A stretch of DNA of 64,000 bases from Plectrocnemia conspersa (Eukaryota; Arthropoda; Insecta; Trichoptera; Polycentropodidae): positions 434,001 to 498,000 of the forward strand of contig VTFK01000062.1 in the NCBI GenBank assembly GCA_009617715.1, read 5' to 3'. Positions 1 through 10,797 of this stretch are shown one piece after another (the stretch's first letter is position 1; each line of letters begins with the position of its first letter). Both the position numbers and the translations under genes were made by a program. A model generated the notes under the pieces. That model had not been told where the DNA came from. It did no database searches and saw nothing but the letters and a program-made list of their open reading frames with translations.

Positions 1-559
1 TATGGAATTTAGCAAAAATTAAGGACAAGATAACTTCCGCTGCTTTCATTATATCAGCATAATTTTTTTGCCAAAAAATAGAACTTCTAAACATTTTAGA
101 TATGTTTGTTAGCCATATATATCCACCATTCAAAAAAAAAAAAAAAATCATATCTTCGTTAAAAAATATTTTCGAGAAAAAAGTAAAAATGTTTTATATT
201 AAGAATAAAAGCAAAATAAAAATTAAAGAAAATGCTTTTTTTTTTAAATCTTATTGTCAATTATTTGTTTTTAAGACACGATCACTGCCGCAGTTTTAAA
301 CATTTGAATTTTTTCTAAAAATAAATTTTGAATTTATTTATGCTCAGTTTGTTAACCATGCTAATTTTTTTTATTTTTTAAATGAAAATTACGACCCCTC
401 TTATAATATGGAGCAAGGGTGCCTTGCCTTAAAATGGCGTGTTAAAACTTTGTACAGGTTGTTAGTCTGACTGAAATACTGTAGCAGGTAGTTTTAGCCG
501 TAATTTTGAAAACTAAACAAAAGAATTCATCGTTTTTTATTGCTCAAAATGGGATTGCA
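1..559. other. AT-rich DNA, no gene seen
   Basis: The stretch is AT-rich with homopolymer runs of A and T. Open frames are short and dominated by Lys, Phe and Ile, as expected by chance. No splice-bounded exon, RNA gene or recognisable repeat was found. Confidence 0.5.
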
Positions 560-1071
560 TGTTTTATCGTTCAGTTTCGCCTATGCGACCTTTATGTTCA
601 GTTGAGCGATTTTATTTGCCGTTATTTTTTTTATTCAAAATTTGAGTTTGGTTGTGCAAAGTGATTCTGTCATTGCGCTTCGCGATTTTTTTTACCGGCC
701 ATAGCGCTCGGGCGTACAAATTTGGTATCGTGTAGTGCGGACGCGTGTAGCGGTGCCGGATAAGCCGGAGCCATCCCGGATGGCCGAGGCGCAAAGTTCG
801 TATCGTGTGTAGCGGGCACCTGTGCGCGGGCGCCGATGCGCGGTGCGAGCTGTCACTTTTGGGGTTTTGCAATAATTACCTCGGTCTCCTTCGCTGTTTT
901 CGCAGGATGAGCGATCTTTGTTAGTTGGCTGGCACTGAATTAGGACTTCCGGCATCAGCTCCTCACGAGATAGGCTTGTCTCCAACACTTGGGCGACGGA
1001 ACACTACGGAGCGTCCGGAGACGATCCGTACCGCTCGGCCGGTTAGCTTCAACCAATGCTGTCTCAAGTGG
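560..1071 (+). promoter_or_regulatory. GC-rich island, candidate promoter plus first exon
   Basis: Composition switches abruptly from AT-rich to GC-rich and CpG-rich, most clearly at 690-1060. Two initiator-like TTCAGTT sequences lie near 569 and 598. At the right end an ATG at 1056 is followed after five codons (Met-Leu-Ser-Gln-Val) by a consensus splice donor, GTGAGT, at 1072. This is the layout of an insect TATA-less promoter with a 5'UTR exon of about 0.47-0.5 kb and a very short first coding segment. The open frames on the minus strand here are Arg/Thr-rich and look like by-products of GC content. I see no downstream plus-strand exons in the window, so the gene body would have to lie beyond a long intron or outside the window. 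Confidence 0.4.
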
Positions 1072-1639
1072 GTGAGTTTATACATTATTAGTTAAACTAT
1101 TTTACTATTTATTATCTGAAATAAGTAAATTTAATACATTTTCAATATATCTCATTTTTAAATTGCATTAAACACATGAAAAGTTTTAGACCAAAACTGA
1201 CTTAAACGAATTAAACAAATTTTATTTATTTTAAATATTTAAAATATTTTTTTTAAAAAAAATATCTCGTATGTACGTATTGCAAAAAATTTAGTATTTT
1301 GTAGTCCCCCAACTACACGTTTCGTGTTATTGGGCGGTTACTTCACATAATAATACATATTAAAAAAGGTCACATGATAGAATTATTAAGTGAAAAAATA
1401 CACGATGATATATAATATCAGAACTGTATAACTGGAGAGACAATACTGATTACGTTTCAGTCTTTAATAAACAAAAATAGTTTTAGTCAAGTTCTACACC
1501 AATTATCGATTATTATTTAAAAAATACTTTTTATATATTACAATAGCGCAATTGCCTAGTGTCGACCCTGGTGACGTTGAAAAGAAGAACGTTTATTTTA
1601 GCAATTTTTAAGATAGATATTCAAGCAGTAATAATTTTA
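1072..1639. other. AT-rich DNA, no gene seen
   Basis: No exon-like sequence, RNA gene or clear repeat was found. If the island to the left is a first exon, this is the start of its intron. Confidence 0.4.
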
Positions 1640-2753
1640 ATGCCTGCACTACACTCTCTGGAAGTTGGCCATGGTTGGCCGAGGACGGAGAATATAGTGG
1701 GTTACTTCGGTGCTACTTTGGTCGAGTTCAGTTGTGCCCGCTCTAAAATCTCTCGGAAGTTGTCCGAGGTTACCGAGAACAGGAGGTAAAGTGGGAATAA
1801 TTCAGTCGACTTTGCCAGCTTCGCGCGCTTCCGAACATTGTCGGCAAACGAACCGAAGTCAAAAAAACCGAAGTTGGAGCTGCTCTTTCGAGCGCGAGTA
1901 ATGAGATACTTCCCCTTTCGCTCTCTCGCGTGTTAAGTGACGACAGTGAGAGAGATAATGATATGGTTTTTCGCAAACTGAGATAGAACGAGTAACTCAG
2001 TTCAATTTCAGTATGCACGTAGGCGTCCTATGGTCAGCACGTATGTCGAGCGCTGCATCGTGGTTACGTGGTCAAGTTTATCGGGGCACTTGAACATAGT
2101 CTTACTGTCATCTTTGAATATTTTAGGGCACCAAAAGGACTTAATTATATTTTTGATAGTATATTCTTCTAACATATATCGTTATTATATTTTTTTCATA
2201 TAAAATTAAATAATTAATAAATAATTAGTGGTACTTGATTTTGCTTAAAAAAAGTCGTTTCGAATATCCTTATGTATTTTCCTAGATCGGTTTATATAAA
2301 TGTCACACCATAACGAATTCTTATTTAAAATCGATGGCGACAAATTCTAGGATAGTCACAGGTGTGGTGTTCGTATTCTGAAGTATCATTTTTATGCCTT
2401 ATGGCATTTTGCAAAAGCCGACAAAGATGTTGCGTAAATTGAATGTTTACGACCGAAAAGTTTTCACTGATATTGTATTGGTGAGTGCCCACATAAACTT
2501 TTATAATTATCAGTAGCGTAATTTTAATAATATTACAATTTAAAAATTGCGATTATTTGGCACATTTTTCTATCGCGCGCAAATATGCCAGCTGTACGTG
2601 ACAGAAGCCGCCGTCCGAACGTCATCCACGACCGCCGTCTGGACGGCATATGAAATTTGCGGCAGTGTCGTCGCTTACTCGTAGTCATAGGTCTCGGCCA
2701 ACTTCAGTTGTAACTTCGGTTCGGACAACTTTCAGAGAGTGTAGTGCAGGCAT
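1640..2753. mobile_element. 1.1-kb segment bounded by 28-bp inverted repeats
   Basis: Bases 1640-1667 and 2726-2753 are inverted copies of a 28-bp sequence with one mismatch. Related CG-rich words (GAAGTTG, TCCGA, CCGAAG) recur just inside both ends. The interior has no long open frame and no recognisable transposase. This is what a non-autonomous DNA transposon looks like, but no convincing target-site duplication could be seen, so the exact ends are uncertain. Confidence 0.45.
1901..1959. repeat. Fragment of the 'GTTAAGTGACGA' foldback family
   Basis: The sequence runs from ATGAGATACTTCCCCTTTCG through the core GTTAAGTGACGA to a GAGAGAGATAA tail. It matches one arm of the complete foldback element at 29320-29454. 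A third partial copy is at 4447-4482. Confidence 0.6.
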
Positions 2754-2934
2754 AAAGGTTTCTCTATAGGTGACTTTACATACATAAAATATTTTGTAGT
2801 ATTATTTCGTAGCGTAAGTAGCAGATTCTGTAAATGCCCCGTATGTGGCTCTTGGCATTACAATCGCGTAGTCACTGAGCCCCGAATGTGGTGCGTATTA
2901 AATATGCAAATGGTGCAAATGTATTCGGACTTCA

Positions 2935-3120
2935 CTAGTGAAAATATATCTTCACTGTAACATTTATACATTGCACGTAAATAAATGTATATATTACTAC
3001 GTATGGAAAAGTTGAAATCATATAATTTTACTAGCACCTGCTAGATAAATTATATTTTTACTGGTTAAATATATATCTACCAGTGAAAATATTTTCCAAT
3101 ATAATTTCACTGATTTAAAA
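2935..3120. repeat. Composite repeat family, CACTAGTG block (copy 1a)
   Basis: The block is built of short palindromic words (TTCACTAGTGAAAA, CTACCAGTGAAAA) joined by GCACCTGCTAG and by TACGTATGGAAAAGTTGAAA. The same words recur in the same order at 3400-3665, 16490-16660, 25905-26260 and 55250-55640. No coding capacity is visible. Confidence 0.65.
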
Positions 3121-3192
3121 AAAAAATTTTCAGGATAAATTCGCGATTGTTTTTTTAGATTTATTTTGAGTACACTGTTTTTAAATTTTTTC

Positions 3193-3204
3193 GGGGGGGG
3201 GGGG
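3193..3204 (+). repeat. Poly-G tract (12 G)
   Basis: A run of twelve G interrupts very AT-rich DNA. The exact length is likely unstable or prone to sequencing error. Confidence 0.9.
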
Positions 3205-3399
3205 CAAAAATTGCCTAGACAGTGCTCATTTTATTATAAATAAAATAAATATGAAAAGTAAATATATAAAACGTATTTTAAATATTTCTTTTAGTATATA
3301 AATATCTCTATGTAATATATTATAATAAAGGAACTCCTGCGAGAAATATTTTGCTCTTGCCTCAATAAAAGTTTTAAAGCTATAATTGGTTTAAGAATT

Positions 3400-3665
3400 T
3401 TCATTAGGTTAGGTTTAGGTTTGAACAGAAAATAAACATTTCGTAACTGTTAAATAGAGTTTCATTGATATTTTAGCGCAGTAAATAATTTCACTAGCGC
3501 CTATTAGTTAAATTATATTTTCGCTAGTAGAAATACATATCTACTAGTGAAAATGTATTTGGTTTTCACTAGTGAAATCATAACTTCACTGAAAAATACA
3601 CATTTATACAGTGCATATAAATAATAATAATACCTACGTATGGAAAATTTGAAATCATATAATTA
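3400..3665 (+). repeat. Composite repeat family (copy 1b)
   Basis: The copy begins with GGTTAGGTTTAGGTTTGAAC and continues through AGCGCCTATTAGTTAAAT to the CACTAGTGAAA palindromes and TACGTATGGAAAATTTGAAA. It is closely related to 16490-16660 on the same strand and to 26100-26260 and 55490-55640 on the opposite strand. Confidence 0.65.
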
Positions 3666-3919
3666 TATCATCAGGGTTAATTTGTAATTTTTTTTTATAT
3701 AAATGTTTAAATTAAGATAAAATTAATCAGCATTTTGTTTATCTATAGTTAAATCTCCATTAATATTTACAATATTTTTTTCTCATTTTATAATAATTTT
3801 GATATTTTTCCGTATTTTAAATTGGTTATTATTAACATTATTAAGCATTTCATTATAGTAATCTATTTTTATTTTTCTTCGATAAGCAGATTTTTTTCTA
3901 GGTTAAAATAATATTAGGT

Positions 3920-4140
3920 TCTATAGTCTATTTATTTTCAAGAGTCAGTGCGCAAGAACATTGTTTAACGCGTAATCATAACATGCTTTTAAATTTCTGC
4001 CCTGTGATTGGTCGTTCGCCGTAAGATCAATCGTTTCATTGTAAACGACCAAGCACAAGGCAGAAATTTAAGAGCACATTTTGATTACGCGTTAAACAAT
4101 GTTCTTGCGCACTGACTCTTGAAAATAAATAGACTATAGA
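3920..4140. mobile_element. Foldback MITE with ~97-bp terminal inverted repeats
   Basis: Bases 3920-4016 and 4044-4140 are near-identical inverted copies, separated by a 27-nt loop. Outer ends read CTATAGTCTATTTATTTTCA and inner ends GGTCGTT. Only a handful of mismatches separate the two 97-bp arms. There is no coding potential. The high arm identity suggests a young insertion or ongoing arm homogenisation. Confidence 0.8.
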
Positions 4141-5025
4141 TTCCATTTATGATGACAAATATTAATATATTTAATATAGTTATTTATTATAGATTATCAT
4201 CAAACCATGGAACGTTTTCTATTGTATATATATTTATTATCTAAAGGATTGATATCTACTTTAACATGAAGCGTTTTAATTTTATTTATAAAATTAATAA
4301 AGTCTTCATTGACATTTTCTTATAATTTAAAATTGCAAGATTTTATTTTGTTTTGTAATTCTTCTCCCTTTAATTGGTTTCCGATTGTTGGCTATTTTTT
4401 TAATATTATTTAGTCATTTTATAAGCAATATATTATGCTCATTATACATTCCCTTCCGCTCGCTAGCCTGTTAAGTGACGAGTATTTAAAACAAGTATTT
4501 TAAATTTTTCTCTTTATAAATTTGTCATACGACTGTAGATCATTCAAGAAAAACCTTTACCTATAATTGTATAATCTATCTATTTTGATACAATCCTTCC
4601 AATGAAGCAATAATATATCTTCCGGGTCACCTTTAATAAGCGATACCATTGTAGTCGCTTCCGATGATGAAAAAAAGATACGTATCACGATACTTTTGGT
4701 GTTACGATTCTTTCTTTGTGTATTAAAGATCATAAATAAATTAAAATAATGATTGCGATTGTGTAGGTTTTATAATTGCTGTCGTACTAGGGAATTATGT
4801 ACTAAAATTGTTAACAAATACTTTGCTTAAACGTTTAATTCAAATACTCTTACAACACTTTTAATTATTAATATAATGAAATTTTTATACAAAATAAACT
4901 AAATAATAATATGTTTTAATAACTTCATAATACTGATTAAATACGTACCATTTACATAATAGATATTTTTCAACAAATACAAAACAAAAATACAATATAT
5001 TAATGAGTACGATATTTTAAAATTA
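4141..5025. other. AT-rich DNA downstream of CCAP
   Basis: No gene was seen. The only recognisable item is a partial foldback-family fragment at 4447-4482 that contains GTTAAGTGACGAG. The right part is downstream of the CCAP polyadenylation signal. Confidence 0.45.
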
Positions 5026-5031
5026 TTTATT
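5026..5031 (-). terminator. CCAP polyadenylation signal
   Basis: An AATAAA hexamer on the minus strand lies 41 nt past the CCAP stop codon. It is the nearest canonical signal, so the 3'UTR is probably very short. Confidence 0.55.
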
Positions 5032-5072
5032 AATTAATTGAACTTTTTTAGATAATTATTCGTCTTGTTAGT

Positions 5073-5719
5073 TTACTGCATATTCATGGAATTCATCGAT
5101 AGAGGGTAAGGCAAGCTCTTGCTCAGTTGTCTCCTCCTCATTAGCTCTGCTCCAGCTTCTTGGATAGCTTCCCAAAGTTTAGCCTCTGACATTATTTGTC
5201 TTGATATATCATCGCCAGCTGAATCTGCCGACATATCCAAGAAAGACTCGATGGAATCGTCCATAGGGATCTAAGTATAAAAGTATAGTTTTTATATGTT
5301 ATATTAATAAATAAATAATATTAATTATTATAAACCTTGCGAATCTTCTGCTCGAGTGGCGGCGATGACCTCTTGCGACCGCATCCTATAATTTAAAAAA
5401 ATATTAAGAAGAATCTAAGTAATTTATCCTGCTACAATAATTTTAATATCCATTATAATTTTTGTAGTTTTTGACTTACCTGTGAATGCGTTGCAGAATG
5501 GCCTCTTGCGTGGTTCAGATACAATCTCTGTAGGAAGGTCTTCAAGTCTGTCGTAATTTCTGCCCAACTGAACATTAATACATATATTTTAAAATATCAT
5601 TAGATATTATATGACGCTATTCAATAATTACTTACGGATCTCTGAGATGAAACAATCCGAGGTAACAGCGCGAAGCAAGTTACCAACAGACATGTGAAAA
5701 TAACTGTCTTCATAGCCAT
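5073..5719 (-). CDS. CCAP: Crustacean cardioactive peptide (CCAP) precursor, four coding exons
   Basis: This encodes the secreted precursor of the neuropeptide CCAP, which in insects regulates ecdysis behaviour, heart rate and visceral muscle through a GPCR. Coding exons on the minus strand are 5719-5636, 5567-5480, 5385-5336 and 5270-5073, all GT-AG, giving 139 residues. The ATG at 5719 starts a hydrophobic signal peptide (residues 4-22, TVIFTCLLVTCFALL). A KR site (RKR) precedes the mature PFCNAFTGC, which is followed by GRKR; the Gly would supply the C-terminal amide. The intron 2 junction falls inside the Gly codon of the mature peptide (FTG/C). The two Cys residues form the expected disulfide. 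The C-terminal 80 residues contain an acidic, helix-prone segment (SEAKLWEAIQEAGAELMRRR) like the CCAP-associated peptides of other insects. An acceptor five bases before the ATG (TTATTATAG, exon from 5724) shows that an upstream non-coding exon exists. Confidence 0.97.
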
Positions 5720-5724
5720 GTTAT

Positions 5725-6938
5725 CTATAATAAAAAAAATACAATTTAAATACGTCTTATATTTGCTTATTATATATATTTCATTTCATTTAAACTTTAA
5801 TTCACTTCTGTGAATTTTGGTCTATTGAAAAAAAAATAGTACAATGTAAAAGTTTTAAAGCGAAATAAATAAAGACATAATTAATCAAAGCGCGCACAAT
5901 GAAAGTAAACGTTCAAAGGCGAGAGAAAATTAAGTGAGATTTCGAAAGGGATAATTGAACCGCAAATTTTAGACTCTTGACGTTTTAGTTAAAATTTCCC
6001 TTTTATTGCTGTGCTACGTATGTCAGAAATAACGCTGATTAATTATATTTATATGACATAAATCGTTAGCTTCCAATTAAACGATTGGACATATTGTGTA
6101 TCAGCTTAAAAGGTTATCAAATATATTAGTTATTAAAAATACCATTTAACTAATTTCAAATGATAAATTGGATTATTCATAATATGAATAAAAACACTTT
6201 ATGTGATTAAAATTTCGGTTAAAGGTTAAGCAATACAATTATAAACGAAAAATTAGGTTATTAAGTATGAACGAGCAGATTTTTTTTTTATTTTACATTA
6301 GTTTGTATAATCAGTCACGATAAAAATTGTTAAATACCATGATCCCAGATATTATAGGTACTAGCTATTAACTTATAACACTGATCTATCGACATAGACC
6401 ATCAATAGTTTCAATATATATAATATATTCAAATACAATTTTGGCAACTCCTGGTATATACCCAATAAAGATATTCATATATATGTGTTTTCCTTAACCT
6501 CTCTATCATTTAAAGTGACAGGCGCGTTAATTGTATTAAAAGTTTGTTCAGAAGCGCAGAGAAACACCCACATATGTAAAACCTGAGAGGCACATAATAA
6601 TGGATTCCAATTAGAATGTACGATACTGTTCCTTCAATATAGACTCTTTTGATTAATTAGAATTTACGGCCCCTGATTTATTTGTGTGGGCCACTTGAAG
6701 AGACTAGTAAATGACAACAATATCAATCAGAACATTCATACTAAAATAATAAATTTGGAGCCAAAAAGCTGTATTATCGTAAAAATATATTCTCGCGAAT
6801 TTCTTGCGCTCTAGAATATCACTTACTCAAATCAATGTTACATGCCAGATTTTACGAATACATCTACGCTTGATAACTTGCCTATGGCAGTAGTCATCCA
6901 GCTTCTTAATACGCTGTCATTGTACGTCGGACTGGTAA
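5725..6938. other. Presumed CCAP 5' intron, AT-rich
   Basis: This lies upstream of the CCAP start exon. No repeats of the families listed here and no exons were recognised. Confidence 0.4.
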
Positions 6939-6983
6939 CCTAAATAATACATCGCAATTGTATATTGCGATGTATTATTTAGG
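6939..6983. repeat. Perfect palindrome, 20-bp arms, 5-nt loop
   Basis: The arm CCTAAATAATACATCGCAAT at 6939-6958 is followed by TGTAT and then by its exact reverse complement at 6964-6983. It marks the left border of the GC-rich block that follows. It could form a hairpin or cruciform, or be a tiny foldback insertion. Confidence 0.9.
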
Positions 6984-7330
6984 TGGCCGATGAAGGTTTG
7001 AGCTCTGATAAAAGTAAAAGCCGACGATTACATTGAAAAGGTTAACCTTGTCTTCGAATCGACAGGTCATCGATGGGGTGATAACGATGAACATTGGCCA
7101 TCGACGTGGTGATAATGCCCACCTTATCGCGTGCGTTTTTCCAATAAGGCCCCCAGCGGGGGCAGAGTGGTGCGTCGGAGTGGCGAGCAGCGGGGCACTG
7201 CGCCCCCGAGCCATTGCCGGCCACGACCTACACGATTCCCGTTTTAGTCCGACACGACAGCGATAAAGACTAATAACCCTTCTCGCACAGCAATAACTGT
7301 TTCCGCAGCTGTTCTAATTTCGATTGTGGG
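6984..7330. promoter_or_regulatory. GC-rich non-repetitive block, candidate enhancer or exon
   Basis: The block stands out from AT-rich surroundings, with the richest part at 7080-7260 (GCCCCCAGCGGGGGC, CGGGGCACTGCGCCCC). It contains E-box-like (ACAGGTC), GATA-like (GATAACGATG) and TTATCGCG words. Both strands have open frames of about 75-80 codons, but these have no recognisable domain and no splice context. It lies within the presumed 7.7-kb CCAP 5' intron, so cis-regulation is the preferred reading. An unrecognised exon or a non-coding RNA remains possible. Confidence 0.35.
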
Positions 7331-7788
7331 TGCTTCTGCATTCTTCTCGGAACGAAGACCGATTGACCTTATGTGCTCGCTCGATAATGGCTATTATCTC
7401 AATGGCCAATCATCCCTTAAAACAGAACGACTCTTCGGAAAGTTTTCTTTTGCTTGGACTTGGGATAATTCAATGCATATACATTTCTTTTGTTTTGCAT
7501 TTACATTATTCGAGGGCCTCGTTTCAAGTCCTTTTTATTGCTAACATGTATGTTTTATATTGAAAATCTGTTAGAACAATCAGATTGTATTACCAGTTTC
7601 AATTACTAATTAGTGAATAAATAATATCACGGATCTTACTTATGATATATGCTGTTTCATTACATTTACGTTTAGTTATACGTATCAATAGTTATTATAT
7701 AAATTTTAATTAAGAGAGCTATATGTTTGTTGAGCGCAAAAAAACTCTTTGAGTTTGAAACATATAGAGCCTTATTAGATTAATCTCA

Positions 7789-8330
7789 ACTAGGGATTCC
7801 ATTTCGAGACAACTCGAAAATTCCGAGAATCGAGAAAAAAATTGATACAACTTTATCACTAAAAATGTTCACAGAAAAAAGCAGCTCATTGGTTTAAAAT
7901 ATTTTTTACAGATGTTCTACCATGTTGCCAATTAAAATTATTTTCGAAGTTACTCTCATAAAACATATTTAAATATTAGGGAAAATTTATTAGAATGACA
8001 TTTTCTAACTTAGATAGTTCGGAATCAGATACAATAATAATTAATGAAAAAAACATGAATAATCATATAGACCACCACAATATTTTTTTAGTTAAAAAGT
8101 ATACATGTAGTTGACAAAATGAATTGAATATTTTGCAACCAATCAGATGGCGGGCTCAAAGTCTAAATTTTCTATTTAAATATTTGCTCACAATTGAGCC
8201 AACATCAACGGAAAGCGAGCGAGTATTCTCACCCGCAGATGTAATTATACAAATACTGTTTTATATATATGTAAATAAAACTGCATTTTTATTGTTGTTA
8301 TATAAATATTAAATAAATATAATAAAAAAT
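7789..8330 (+). mobile_element. Decayed hAT transposon fragment
   Basis: At 8124-8250 a plus-strand frame reads FKYLLTIEPTSTESERVFSP. This matches the C-terminal hAT dimerisation signature (yL.i.aTS..sERvFS). Upstream at 7789 TAGGGATTCCATTTCGAGAC resembles a hAT terminal inverted repeat followed by TCGAGA motifs. The interior is short and stop-ridden, so this is a deleted relic with no intact transposase. The right end could not be defined. Confidence 0.65.
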
Positions 8331-10621
8331 ATATGCCTTTAAATATTAAAAAAAAAAAATGCATTTATTAAAAAAAAATATTTTAATAAAGCTTTATTTA
8401 ACATATTTTTGTACTTTGTCCTATCATGTGTCATCTGATGCGTTTCATGAAATTTAATTTTTGTATTTTATAAACTTATTTTGATATATTTATTTTAATA
8501 ATTAGAATATTGTAATATAATTATAACTTTAAAATATATAATTTTAAGCATTATTTTTTTTTTAGTTTGAAAGTTTAATTTTTTATTTAATACAATAGAA
8601 CATTTATTCTACAATAAAAATTAGCAAAAAATATCAATGTTAGCGCAGAAATTGGTTAATTAATCAGTGGTTTGTAAATTAGCGTATTAAATCTACAATC
8701 ATTGTATTATTATTGGTAGAATACAATCGAAAAATCCATGACCCATTCAAATAGTTATATCTTTAAAAAAATATTTATAGACACGATTAATAATATTATT
8801 ATATAATCTTTTATTAATTTAATGTAATTTTTTACTAAATTTATTGGTTCAATTATTAAATAATTATTTTTAATCAAATAGTTTTTTATTAAATGATTAA
8901 GCATTTATCGAAGGGCACATTAGAGCAGAAAATCGCTGAATCGCTTTAAAGGCTAAAAAAGCCTCTTTTATCCACAACAAAAACAGAATAAGGGAGCCTA
9001 AGTAAATTCAGATAAAATTATGTCTATATTATACAGTAATGAATGGGAAGAAGTAAATATTTATTTACCTAATATTAATTATAGCACAAATTCAGCTTTT
9101 CTAATCAGATAAATTGATTCTGAAATATTAATTAAAAGGAATACATTTAAAAAGTTTCACTTTCATGTAACAGTAAAAAAAACAAAATTTTTGTGACTAT
9201 TTGAAGTGCAATTATCTGTTTAGGTCTGGAACCCCAATACTTTCTAAATTAACCTATGAACCGAATTAAATATTTAAATGTAATAAAAATACTTTAGTAC
9301 CTTAAATAGTAGAAAAAACATAATAAAATCAGTCTATTTTTTTATAAATATTAATAATCTACCATCTTCCATGGCCTTCCAGTTCTTCTAAATAAAATTC
9401 CATAAAAAATGTTTAAGACGTAATGAATAAAAGATTAATATAACAAATTAGAAAAAGAGATTAGAAATTTGGATAAAAAATTAATAATTTTATACAAAAA
9501 TGTATAGAATAGGTAAATTAATGCCGTTTCAAAGGTTAAGGGCAGTTTCACTAAATACTAGATTAGTAACTATTTTTATGCAGTAATTAATAATGTATGC
9601 GTTAGATAGTAATAAATTAGTTGTGTATAAAAGATTTTATTTAAAAAATTACTTTAACATTTTTACTTATGTGATTGAGGGATTATTTAAGGATATTTAA
9701 TTAGTATTATTTATTGATATAGTTATATATAAACAAAATAGGTTTTAACTCTATCTTATGAATGTGTGGAATATATTTTTGTATATACTTTTTAAGAACA
9801 AATTGTATTAATATCAATTAAATGTTTTTCCATTTCCCACAGAATGATGTGCTTAATAGCAAAAAGGGCTAGATCTTATTTTTTTCTGAACGAAAAAACT
9901 TACCTGTATAGTAAGAAAGTAAACAAATAAAAAAAAGTAAACACATTTATGTAAATAAGCATATTAATATTTATATAACTTTTGAGTTACGTGAGTTTAC
10001 ACCATTAATACTAGTGAAGACAATATATATACTGAAATATTTTAAATATATACTGAAAAATATAAAAAAAGTTTATAAACTATTGTAGTATAAATTAGTT
10101 AAAAGATTTTCTATATATTATATTTTCATTAACAGTTAAATAAATATTTTATTTATAATAAATTGTTATATTTAAAAAAAAAAAGTTATTCTAAATATTT
10201 TGTAGTCAACTACTAACATAAAAATGTTATAGTATTTTATAAAAAATAGACTATTTATTATGGTAAAAATGTTACATAAACAAGTAGTTTAATGTAACTT
10301 GTGTATTTCAATATACAATTTCGTAATTAGAAAAATCTAGAAATAGATCGGATATATATTATACATAATTGTAATAATCACTAATTTAATCTTTAAGATG
10401 CAATAGAAACTTGAAAAACATTTGAACCCAGATCTTTCAGGTATTTGGTTATTAACTTTAACTACTGATTAAAAAAAAAATAATATATTGAGTATTTTTT
10501 CATAATAAAAATATATGAAAATAATAAATACGAGTTATATGTTATTATAATTTGCATTGAGAAAGCTCAAGGGAAAAAGAGACATGTATTTGATTGACAC
10601 ATTGATAGACTGCATATGTTA

Positions 10622-10625
<4 letters not shown>
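8331..10625. other. Extremely AT-rich DNA, no gene seen
   Basis: The stretch is dominated by A/T runs and short TAAT words. No exon, RNA gene or recognisable transposon was found. Confidence 0.5.
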
Positions 10626-10718
<93 letters not shown>

Positions 10719-10727
10719 TTATATATA

Positions 10728-10794
<67 letters not shown>
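10626..10794. repeat. (TA)n microsatellite, ~170 bp
   Basis: The tract is almost pure alternating TA with two small interruptions near 10717 and 10735. The Tyr-Ile open frames across it on both strands are artefacts of the repeat. Confidence 0.97.

Positions 10795-10797
<3 letters not shown>

Noticed and set aside
692..988. 98-codon minus-strand frame in the GC-rich island
   Set aside because: It is Arg/Thr-rich, has no domain, and overlaps another open frame on the same strand, as expected from GC-rich DNA depleted of stops.
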